A DNA stretch of 64,000 bases from Coprinellus micaceus (taxonomy: Eukaryota > Basidiomycota > Agaricomycetes > Agaricales > Psathyrellaceae), in the NCBI GenBank assembly GCA_951394405.1, contig OX596338.1:3534001-3598000 (forward strand). The letters run 5' to 3'. Below the pieces are notes generated by a model. That model ran no database searches. It had not been told where the DNA came from and saw only the letters and a list, made by a program, of their open reading frames with translations. The position numbers were made by a program, and so were the translations under genes. This document shows positions 1-9,418 of this stretch, in pieces; the stretch's first letter is position 1, and each line of letters starts with the position of its first letter.

Positions 1-250
1 TGAACAGACCCTAATTCCTAAGCTCGTACCTTACATCGAAGAGGCTAAATGCGAGTTCGGGCTGGACGTTCAACACGGGGACGATGGCGGGCAAGCAGGC
101 GGCGAAGAGCATGGCGGAGGCAACATGATGCTGACGATGAAGACCCAGCTAGATTCCCAGTGGCGCCCTCACCCCACTATGCACCCACTACCCCCACCAG
201 CTCAATTAGGGCCCTTGCAACTCTCGGTGAGTAGCATCATAAGGGAATAA
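1..250 (+). CDS. 3' end of a NACHT-family gene (partial, cut by window edge)
   Basis: Only the last exon is present. Reading from base 2, the frame gives a segment around LIPKLVPYIEEAK that aligns with LTPKLMQHIKETK of the NACHT gene at 6.7-9.3 kb and LVPKLVYHIDETK of the one at 10.2-12.7 kb, followed by the shared QAGGEEHG. After about base 120 the similarity to the 6.7-9.3 kb gene moves to the frame starting at base 1 (DDEDPARFPVAPSPHYAP against DDEDLFTLLVAPSPRYAP). A small indel has therefore shifted one copy relative to the other. The base-2 frame stays open to a TAA at 248-250, so the gene may still be translated with an altered tail. The NACHT part lies outside the window. Confidence 0.7.
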   Translation, partial: EQTLIPKLVPYIEEAKCEFGLDVQHGDDGGQAGGEEHGGGNMMLTMKTQLDSQWRPHPTMHPLPPPAQLGPLQLSVSSIIRE

Positions 251-1265
251 TCTGAATCACGTCCTGACGACACGCTTAGAACCATGTAACGCTCCCTCAC
301 CGCGCGCTTCACCAGAGCCTTCCCGAGTGGGCGCGTTTAGCCTCGCGAGCGTCCCCGCCGAATCAAACCGGAATTCGGCCACACACAACCTCATACGAAG
401 CAACCTACTCGGTCCATCATCCGGACTCGCAGTCCCTGGAGTCCGACCCCATTCTGAACCCTCCCCATCCACCAACCACATCTCCTTGCAACCCCTAGAC
501 TTTTCGGCCACGCCAAGAGGGAACCGGAGCCAGGTCCCCCTCGAGCTAGATAGGCTCTGGAGGCGCCAATGGTTTGCCCGCGACTCCTAAACGGCTTTCG
601 ACACCGCGATGTATCCGTTCGGTCTCAGGGGCGATTCATATCTATCTATCTATCACTTCACGTTTCCATATCCTTCCTCCTGGAACAATTAGAAACTTGG
701 ACCAGAGGGCAAGCGAGCGAGCGAGACACTGGGTTGTGTCGCATGTACAAGATGCAAGAGTTCCGTGCTTATGTCTCATAGAGTTCTGGTCTCCTTCCAT
801 GGACATGGGGAACGGCGGCCAGTTGTACCTTAAGCTGGGGGCTGCTGGAGATGATCGCCCGTCAGCGGTTCTTGAGTTAATTTGACACTCAGTAGGGCTC
901 CGACGATTCGTACGATGCGTTCGTTCGGACCACTGCTTGAATTCTTTTTAGGTGAGGCCTTGGTGAGGCCGCATATATCGAGGTCGCTTCCAATTGAGAG
1001 AAATTGACACTTTGAAGTTGAAGCGAGGTGGAAATGGTACGAAAAGAAAGGGGACGGCACTAACCAAGTGCAACGTTTTAAGATAACCTGAGCGGACTCG
1101 AAGGTGTGCCCGCACTAGTACATATGCAGAGGCTTGAGCTTAAGCCGGGAATGCGGGACTGGTATCGGCTCTCCGCCCAAACTGATCCTGGCTGATGGTA
1201 AATAACGTGCCATCATGGGGGTCCTGCGCTGTCCTGCGCCTCTCTAACCTCTCTCCGCTACCACC
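251..1265. other. intergenic stretch upstream of NACHT gene A
   Basis: No open frame here has coding character or recognisable similarity. It holds a short TATC microsatellite (639-654) and a GCGA-rich run near 711-724. It presumably contains the promoter of the NACHT gene that starts at 1266, but I see no clear TATA box. Confidence 0.5.
639..654. repeat. TATC tetranucleotide microsatellite
   Basis: Four perfect copies of TATC in the intergenic DNA upstream of NACHT gene A. Confidence 0.8.
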
Positions 1266-3703
1266 ATGTCCACATCCTACTTCTCTAACTCCAGCGACTT
1301 TAACATTGAGGGCGGTACCTTTATTACGGCCCACAACTACGTTCACAACACAGGTGGCGGCCAGCAGTCAAAGGAAGCTTTCGAATGTAAGGCATCTGCT
1401 GGCCGGAAAGGCTGCCCATCTGACTATTGGGCTTCGATCTGTAGATCTACGTCGTAGCATTGCCATCGAAGCGGTGCACAACTCTGACGAGCGGTGCGAT
1501 GCCCCAAAATGTCACCCAGAGACCAGAAAGGCAGTCCAGGAGGAGATATTCAGTTGGATTAACGGTGGCGACGAAGACAGTCAGTCAAAGAATATTCTCT
1601 GGCTTACGGGACCAGCAGGGGCAGGCAAGACGGCCATCGCAGGTAGCATTGCCGATATCTGTGGTGACCGAGGGATACTGGCGGGGAGCTTCTTCTTCTC
1701 GTCGGTCTCCGGGTCTGAGCTCAGGCGCTCGAAGGGTTGCCTGATCGCTACGCTGGTGTATAACCTGCTCCAGCATGATGACCTGCAAGCCCTGCGGGGG
1801 CCGATGCTGTCGAGGATAGAGCGCGACCCCACCATCTTTCGGAAGAGGCTCAAGGACCAGTGTAACGCACTGTTGCTCAAGCCTTTCTGTGACGTTTGCG
1901 GCCAACTCAACGGGCTACCCATCCCCAAAGTGATTATCATCGATGGACTGGATGAGGTCGAGGCAATTGGTTCTCGACAAACGGATATCGATCCTCATGA
2001 AACGCGCTTGGCGAACGAAGCCGAGCAAGTCGAGATACTTTTTGCCCTGCTACAACTCGCCCAGGACAGCAACTTCCCTTTCCGTATCATTATCGTCAGC
2101 CGTCCCGAACGCGTCATCCGTGACTTTTTCTCGACTAACGCCCGTCATGCGTCGCGAGAGATCTTTCTTGACGACAAATACGACCCCGATTTCGACATTA
2201 AACTATTTCTCAACGCAAAATTCACCGAAATACGACGGCGTTATCGCCTTTCTTCTTCCTGGCCGTCTGAGGAAATCATCGAGGGGCTGGTACGGACGGC
2301 TTCTGGCCAATTTATATACGCCGCCACTGTCATCCGTTTTCTCCAAGATGGGAAGCATCCCGACCCCCAGACCCTGCTGGAGACCATTCTGGACTGGCGT
2401 TCCAAGGACAATGGTGTCAACGGCCTAGCTCCCTTGGACGCCCTTTACACCCGCATCCTCATGTCCAGCCCCGACCCCCCCTTGGCGACTCGATGGTTAG
2501 GCGCCATTGAGCAATGTCTACCCAATATGCCCTCGCTCTTCACCAAACAGTTGCTCCAGGACTTCGACGGTCAAGCAGAGTACTTACTGGAGAATCTCGC
2601 ATCTTTGATCTACATACCCGAGGCCCAATATGAGTCCCAAACGCCGTACATGCTCTACCACAAGTCGCTGGTGGACCTTTTGGACTCTCCCCGTTGTCCC
2701 CCGGAGCTTCGAGATTGTTTCACAAATGGTCGGGGGATTTTTTTGAACATGCGCTGTGTCAAGGTGTTCGCCAGTGAGTCACCCTACCTTCTCCACATGA
2801 AAGGGCGGTTTTCTGACGTTCGACGAAGACAAATTGCCCATCTGTCCTATCGCAGAATCGGAATGGCAGGTGTTCGCACACAGATTCATATCGCTCCTGG
2901 ACGGGTTCTACCCACCGCCTTCCGATGAAGCTTCCGCTCGTGACCTCACGAGATGCGATGTCTCTTGGTGGGTGCGTATAATAGACGCTTCGCTCATAGC
3001 AAAGCCGCGGACCGCCGCTGAAACACTTGGTGGCCTCTTCGATACTGCCCACAATGAGGTGCGTCAATTGGGTTGCAACGGGCACTGTGGGAGACTCACG
3101 GATCCTCGATTCAAGTGCGAGGGACGTACTCTCCATCATAGCAACTGCAATCAGGCCTGCAAGAGTTGGAGAAGTAATATTCTTAAAACCTGCGGGGATC
3201 TGGGATGGGAGGTTCCTAACGCCATCGCCTTGCTCCGTTGTGAAATGTGGGACCAACCTGGCGAAATCTACGAGTTTGTGGAGGGAATGGATGAAAGAGA
3301 GCGCGAAATATGGACTCACTTTATTCCCCCAACCGAGCGCGAACCACCGACGTGGCCCACCCGCCCGGTTGAAAAGCTGCAGGCCGAGCGACAGCCACCA
3401 GATGAAGACTACGAGTCGCTGTGCAGTTTGGTTGACGCAATGTATTCCCGCCTCCCCGATGGTTGGGAAATCCGATATTTGGGGGACCTGGAGAACGGCG
3501 GGACGGTTCATAATGCCCTCCGATCCGATATTGACAGGATAAAACATGAGCTGGATATTGACCTGGAGGACGTTGATCCTGCCTATTATTTGGACGACGA
3601 AATGGACTGGGGTGAAGATGTGGGTGGGACGGAGAACGGGGACAGCGCGAGGGAATGCTACAAGGACCGTCACGGCGACAAGGAGGTTCGAGGTGGGGGG
3701 TAG
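1266..3703 (+). CDS. NACHT STAND protein A (NLR-like), 746 aa
   Basis: Predicted signalling ATPase of the NACHT class; ligand and output are unknown. Exons are 1266-1386, 1445-2773, 2856-3058 and 3116-3703, inferred by matching junctions and phases with the paralogues; the total is in frame (2241 nt). Residues 1-40 carry a short motif (YFSNSSDFNIEGGTFITA). HNSDERCDAPKCHPETR follows. Walker A GPAGAGKTAIAGS lies near residue 95, Walker B VIIIDGLDEVE near 203, and the sensor-like IIIVSRPERVIRDFF near 255. After about residue 470 comes the family-specific C-terminal region. It contains C-x9-C-x3-CKSWRSNILKTC then LGW near residue 552, and YESLCSLVDAMYSRLPDGW further on. The tail is acidic. I recognise no WD40, ankyrin or TPR repeats. 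A longer frame opens upstream at 1195, but the paralogues support the start at 1266, which has a CCACCATG context. Confidence 0.88.
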
Positions 3704-4592
3704 GACACACTTACTACAAGACGGACTCGCGTTGCACCCATGCCAGGCGCAACTAAACCAATTCGGTCCTTTACATCTCCAGGTTAGTGACATACGAGAC
3801 AATCCCCACGCCTTCTCAACCCTCAGCGTCCTGATTCGCTTTTTTTAGTAGGAATTTACGACGCTCCTTCGTCGGGTGCTTCGCTAAATGTATCCCAAGT
3901 GGCAGACCCCGTTTTCAATAGGACCTTTGGTGAAGCAAACTGGGACTCCACCACGGGCACTCCCAAGACCATAGGGTCGCCATCCATACACCTGGCAGAT
4001 CGCCATTCTTCCCGATGATTCAAATATCATAACTTCCCGTCTATGCCGATGGAGAACGGGGACCAGGGGCCTCTCGAGGACCTCTTTCCTACTGAACATC
4101 TTCCCGTCGTCTACGTTCAACCAACCCATCCAACACCCAGGCCGCCTTGCGAAGTCCCCCCATCCGGCAACCCTCGTTCTTCAAAACGCTTGTCCACCAC
4201 CAGGGTTGGGACACGACCAGACCGACCTTTACTTGTTTGCTCTCCACCCATAGACGGGTTGGGCCCCTTGCACCTGCGTTTAATTCACGGCAGGGCGCAC
4301 TGGCACCTCTGTAGAATTTCCGGCCTCCTTTCAGCTTGAACGTTGGATTGAGAAACGGTCTGTGTGTATTGCGTAGAACTACAGATGGAGGGTTGGGTTG
4401 TGGTAGTACAATTGTACAGATGCAAGAGTTCCATGGGTGTGTAGACGGGTCCGTATGAGTGGAAACGGGAGAAAAAGTGGAAGGTAATAAGGATATTAGT
4501 GCAAACGAAGGCAGCGTCACATATGCATATGCATGGCGAAGGACTGAGGATATAAGGCATGGGAACGTCTAGAGCACATGTGGCGTAAAGTC
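3704..4592. other. intergenic stretch between NACHT gene A and clp1-like gene
   Basis: Convergent 3' flanks of gene A (+) and the clp1-like gene (-). Several short frames are open, but none shows conserved motifs or plausible splice partners. Confidence 0.5.
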
Positions 4593-5795
4593 TTAGCAAG
4601 CGGCTGCCTCTCGTTGGGCGACAGATAAGATTGCGCAGGCGAGGTCGAGGGTGTTGAAGATGGTCTCATCGACGACGCCGAGGGCGTAGGCATTTTGCCA
4701 AACACCTTTGACCTTGTGCAGGCTCTCCGTCACATGCTCCTGGCCACACTCCCTCGCGATGGTTCGCCCGAATTCGACAGCCCGCTGGTCGAGTTCGCAA
4801 CCAGCCGGCGGTGTGATAGGGAGGAGCTGGCTGAGGAGGATTTCGGTGCGCTTGTGGTAGAGGTATCCCGAAAGGATTGGGAAAGTCGATGCTGAAGGAA
4901 CGCGGATGTGCTGAACGGGGAGTGTGATGGGAACGAGTGGGTCGGACGATGGGCGTGCTGAGATGGGAGTAGGCATAGGGGGAAGGTTGGCGCAGTGGGC
5001 TGCGAGGACGATGCTGTGTACTGGTGCCATGGTTCGTGGATGGGTTTCTGAAGACGAAGACGAGGAGACCACGAGCATGTGAGAAGGGGCGATTGTGTTC
5101 GGGTTGGGTAGAAGCACGTCGATTTGGGTTTGAGATCCTTTCAAAGGGGTAACATCGGCCATGCCCAAGAGCATCCTGAAGAGAGAATCTGGTTAGGTAC
5201 AAGATTGTAGGCCGGGAAAAGAACATGCACGTACGAAGGTGCTAATTCACTGAGGTGTCTTCGAACGTAAAAGGGTGCAACATTGGCGAGAGAAGGGTCA
5301 GCGGCAGCGAGTGCCTCTTGTGACACCTCCTTTGGTGGTGGTCGAGGCAGGCTCTTGGACACTCCGAGACGGAGAGGTGCAGGCCTAGCCTTCATGACAG
5401 CCACCCTAGTCGCCCTAATCTTCTTCGTCGCTGTCGGCGAAGACTGAGCGGGGGCTGAGTTCAAGTCATATTTGCGCGCTCTAATGGTCGCGAGTGGTCT
5501 CCTGCTTGCGTTCTTGATCGCAGTCGTGGTCGAGAACGCCGAGGAGCTGACACGACCTCCCCGTCGTCGCTGTTGTCGGAGGCGCTTGCAGAGAGGCATG
5601 CACCGCGACACCGACGCCGTCGTCGGCCAGGCGCTTGTGGCGCTGCAGGTAGAGCCCGGAGCGCGACGGGCCGTCTTGCTGGTCTTGGCTGTGGGTTGGC
5701 AGGGCATTGCTGTCGAGTTTGGGTCGAGGAGAGGGTTGGGCGGGCAATGTTCGAGTGGGCGACAAGGGGCGGGTTGGGGAAGGCTCGACGGACAT
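4593..5795 (-). CDS. clp1: Clp1-like sexual-development protein, 363 aa
   Basis: Homologue of the basidiomycete Clp1 family. In Coprinopsis and Ustilago, Clp1 acts downstream of the mating-type homeodomain proteins in clamp formation and dikaryon proliferation. Exons run 5795-5557, 5504-5235 and 5175-4593 (introns 52 and 59 nt, phase 2 each). Family-like segments are FYVRRHLSELAPS in exon 2, and VHSIVLAAHCANLPPMP, FPILSGYLYHKRTEILLSQL and GVWQNAYALGVVDETIFNTLDLA in exon 3. The C-terminal two thirds is secure. The N terminus is low complexity and uncertain: another ATG in a second frame upstream of exon 2 would also read through without the first intron. A TATA-like box lies only 6 nt upstream of the chosen ATG. 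The gene lies between NACHT gene A and the NACHT tandem array. Confidence 0.82.
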
Positions 5796-5800
5796 CCCGA

Positions 5801-5809
5801 CCTTATATA
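5801..5809 (-). promoter_or_regulatory. TATA-like box of clp1-like gene
   Basis: TATATAAGG on the minus strand, immediately upstream of the first ATG of the clp1-like frame. The very short distance suggests that transcription starts downstream and that a later ATG may be used. Confidence 0.5.
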
Positions 5810-5924
5810 CACCCGGCGTCACGACAAAGAAAATGGGAATTGGGTCTTGGATTGGTTGGATTGGGTGTTACGTATGCGGTAAGTGTTGCAAAAGTTCCCT
5901 TTAGTGGCAACGCCATACTGCGGC

Positions 5925-8900
5925 CGATGGGAACCGACATCTAAAACTACTTGGAAAGGCAATTTTCTGGTACCAATCCTACATTCGAGGGGTGGACATC
6001 TCTCCCATTGTTCTTGCAATTCGGCAAGTGACTTGGGGTCGATTGGGTCCTCGGGGTTGTTGAGAGGTGAACGCGTAGGACAATGGAACTTTGAGTGCAC
6101 CGGATGGACGAAGTTGCTGCCCGAGGAATGGCAATGGCAATTCGGACGAGGGAAGTGAATCACGCAGACACGATATCTCAAGCCAAGCTGCCAGTGGAGC
6201 AAATAAGCGCCCGTAAGGTTATGTGCTTCTGGCGACTTCGACGGCTGACCGTGCGTACGACAGGAGGAAAAGGTAATCGGTAGTTTCGCATGGGCAATGA
6301 TGATGCCAAATTCCGTACGACAGCGGGCACCCCAGATTCTCCCCAATGATCAGTGTTGCGCTCGAGCCTGCATTTGACTACTCGGAAGGGTTAATACGAC
6401 TGTTTTCTCAAGAATGGGTAGGACACCTACCACCCAAACACAAGGAAAGACAGCGTCCCGCTCTCATCGAGGCATGCCCCACTGAGGGTCCACCCCGTTG
6501 GCCCACAGCGAAAGTTGGATTCCCGACCGGGCAGCCCGTAAGCGCACCGCTTCCAGGTGCTCGGGCGAGGGCGTAGAAGGGGTCGAGTACCTCATCGGAG
6601 GCGTTTCTGGAGGCGGGTGGGCGTCATGGAGTGCCGCCAAGACGGTCGCGTCGAGCGGCTCGGTACCGTCGTACCTGATGCTAGAACCTGCAATGATTAT
6701 TGAAGGCGATGACCATGGTGTTGGAACTGGTCGCTCTGTATCGCCTGGTTAGGATCGGGCGTCTTGGACTGGGTGAGCCACGCAGACGTACCGTGAATTG
6801 CAGCTTCATGTGTTCCAAGGCGGACAGGAATGTTTGCAGGTGCATAGCGGGGTGAGGGTGCCACTAGCAATGTAAATAGGTCTTCATCATCAACTTCACC
6901 TTGCCCTTGGGAAACCCCAGTACCATGTTCCTCACCGCCCGCTTGCCTTTCATATGCTGGGCTCTCGCCTTGGCCCACGTCGCCGTCTCCGTCGCTGACG
7001 TTGTCGCTATCTCCATCGCTGCCGCCGCCGTCTTGAACGCCCAGCCTGAGCTGGCGTTTGGTCTCTTTGATATGTTGCATGAGCTTGGGAGTTAGGGTCT
7101 CCTTATTCTCCCACCAACGGGACTCTGAGGCGTTGTATAGAGATACCCAGTTATCGGGCAAGCGAGAAAATGCGGTGTCGACGAGGTCACAGAGCGACTT
7201 GTAGGCTTCATCTGCTCCATCGTAGATCGTCGGTGGGAGGACCTCAATAGGAGGGGGCGGCTGATCCTCAAACCCTGTATCTGGGGGAAAGAATGTGTGG
7301 TCCTGGTACCAGTGTGCATCTCCCCGATCGAACTTCATCATGTCCAACAGAAATTCCGCTTCAGTCGGAGAGGTCCAGCCTAGTGCCCTGCATGCTCGAA
7401 GGATGTTGCCCCTCCAATGCTTACACGCGTCGAGGCAGTCGTTGGGCCTTCTCGAATCCCTGGAACACTGATGTGTAAACGGGTGTCAGTGAGCGAATTC
7501 ACTTTCGAAGGAGTCACAGTGACTGACTTTGCCGTGCACCTTGTCGAAAAGGCACTCCAAGGTCGGCGCAGCCTCGTCAACTGGCTCGGTCCAGAACGTG
7601 GTGACAACTGCGTGAACCCACCATGCAACGTCGCAAGTACATAGTAGATTCAAGAAGGTCGGTGTAACGTCTGGATCGTTCGGGATGATATTGATCTCGC
7701 GTAGAAGCCAGAACCAATAGCGTAGAAAGAACTGTAGCTGTGTTTCGGGCAGAGCAACTCTGGGTGATTTGGCTAGGGGGAACGTGAGTACTAAATAGCT
7801 GCGAACAAGAGTCATAAATGCTCACACCTTTGAAGACCTGGGCCAAACACTTATAAAGGAGATCATTGGCCGACAAAATACCAAAGGCAGTTTTAACTGC
7901 CTGCCCACACCGTTCGGATTCCAGAAAGTCTGGCAGAGTCTTGTGGTAGAATCCGTATGGAGACTTGTGGGATTCATCGGCTGAGGGGATCTTAACCAAT
8001 GACGCCAGGTTCTCCAGAAGATGGTCTGCTTGACCTTCGAAATCTTGGAACAACTGTTTGACGAAGAGCGCCGGTTCCTCGTCAATGCAGCGATGAATCA
8101 CGCCCAGCCATTGAACTGCCAGGAGTGGATCCGGGCTTGACCCGAGAATGCTAGTGTACAGAGCGTCCAGGGGAGCCAAGGGATTGTGTTCAGCTCGCTC
8201 AAAGTGCATGTCAAGCACTGTCAGGAGACGAGCTTTGGGGTCAGCAGGTCTGGTGCCCTGGAGAAACCGTACGACAGTTGCCGTGTAGATGAATTGGCCC
8301 GAAGCCAAATCCACTAGTCTCTCGATATCTCCTTGGGAAGGCCATGAGGGGGGCAGCCCATAGCGCCTTCGGATTTCCGCAAACTTGGCGTTGAGGAATA
8401 GGGTGATGTCGGCGTCGGGATTGTACTTGTTGTCAAGGAACAGTTCTCTGGAGACGTGGTTGGCGTTGTTCGAGAAGAAGTCCCGAATAGCACGCTCAGG
8501 GCGGCTGACGACGACGATGCGGAAAGGGAAATTGACGTCGTGGGCGGCCTGCAACAAGGCAGAAAGGATTTCGACCTGGTCCGCCTCGTTTGCCGAGCGC
8601 CTTTCATGCGCGTTCGGTTGCCGAGAGTTGGCAGCTTCTACTTCGTCCAGTCCGTCGATGATGATGACTCGGGGCAGTTTCGACGGATCCAGATGGCCGA
8701 GGGCGTCGTGGAATGGCTTGAGCAGGAGTGCTCTGCACTGGTCCCTCAAACGCTTCCGGAATATAGCTGGATCGCGTTCGATAGCGGAGAGAATAGTTCC
8801 GCGAAGCGCCTGGAGGCCATCGTGCTGTAGAAAACCATATGCCAATGTCCCCACCAGAAACTGCTTCGATTTTCGTTTCTCGGACCCCGAGAACGATGAG

Positions 8901-9418
8901 AAGAAAAAGCTCCCTGCCAGTATGCCCCGGTCCTCACAAAGCTCAGCGACGGAACCTGCGATGGCCGTTTTGCCACACCCCGCTGGCCCAGTGACCCAGA
9001 GGATCTTCTTCGGCTCGTCGTCGTCGTCTCCATGGGTAATCCAACTGACGATCTCTTCCTGGACGGCCTTCCTGGTCTCTGGGTAGCACTTGGGTGCGTC
9101 GCAGCGCTCGTCAGAGTTGTGGATCGCTTCCGATGCGATGTTATTGTGCAAGTCTGGGGGCTCAGCTGGTCAGGACAGGGAGCTCGGGGCCACCGAATCG
9201 CCTACCATCGAAAGCCCTGTCACCTCTTGAAGACCTCGGTTCATAATGATAGACGGTCAGATCCCTCATTTGCACATTTCGGCAGTGAGGAAGGTAGGAT
9301 GTCGACATGGTGGTACGAGAGGAAGGTGTAATGATGCGTCCACGAGTCACACGTCACGCTTTCCGCTGCCTGCCGCTTTGGGCGCCTATTTGTGCGGGGC
9401 TGCGGATCAGGCTGAAGT
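5925..9418. repeat. tandem duplication unit 1 (with NACHT gene B)
   Basis: This block and the next (9419-12831) are direct tandem copies. Both begin with CGATGGGAACCGAC and continue with closely similar non-coding DNA (AATTCGGCAAGTG and CAAGCCAAGCTG segments), the 3' flank, a complete NACHT gene on the minus strand and its upstream flank ending GGGCGCCTATTTGTGCGGGG. Similarity covers non-coding DNA, so this is segmental duplication and not gene conversion of exons alone. The left edge lies about 130 bp upstream of the clp1-like start. Confidence 0.85.
6697..9308 (-). CDS. NACHT STAND protein B (NLR-like), 814 aa
   Basis: Paralogue in the first tandem unit. Exons are 9308-9206, 9153-7828, 7772-7528 and 7467-6697, with intron phases 1, 1 and 0 as in the other family members; total 2445 nt, in frame. 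Start STSYLPHCRNVQMRDLTV differs from gene A. Walker A is GPAGCGKTAIAGS, Walker B VIIIDGLDEVE, then VVVSRPERAIRDFF. The C-terminal region has C-x9-C-x3-CKHWRGNILRAC then LGW, and YKSLCDLVDTAFSRLPDNW. A Ser/Asp/Gly-rich acidic stretch follows, and then a tail longer than that of gene C. The final segment extends past the point where gene C stops, so the very C terminus is less certain. Expected to be a cytosolic nucleotide-dependent switch; function not established. Confidence 0.87.

Noticed and set aside
1195..1444. Extension of the NACHT gene A frame upstream through 1195
   Set aside because: The exon starting at 1266 in another frame plus a GTAAGG/TAG intron matches the paralogues in phase and position. 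The upstream part of the long frame has no counterpart.
2759..3802. 347-codon minus-strand frame opposite NACHT gene A
   Set aside because: It is antisense to exons 2-4 of a well-supported gene and its translation has no motif. The openness follows from codon bias of the real strand.
8385..9086. 233-codon plus-strand frame in the tandem array, with a 288-codon equivalent at 11800-12666
   Set aside because: Both are antisense to the NACHT exons of genes B and C and are conserved only because the duplicated coding strand is.
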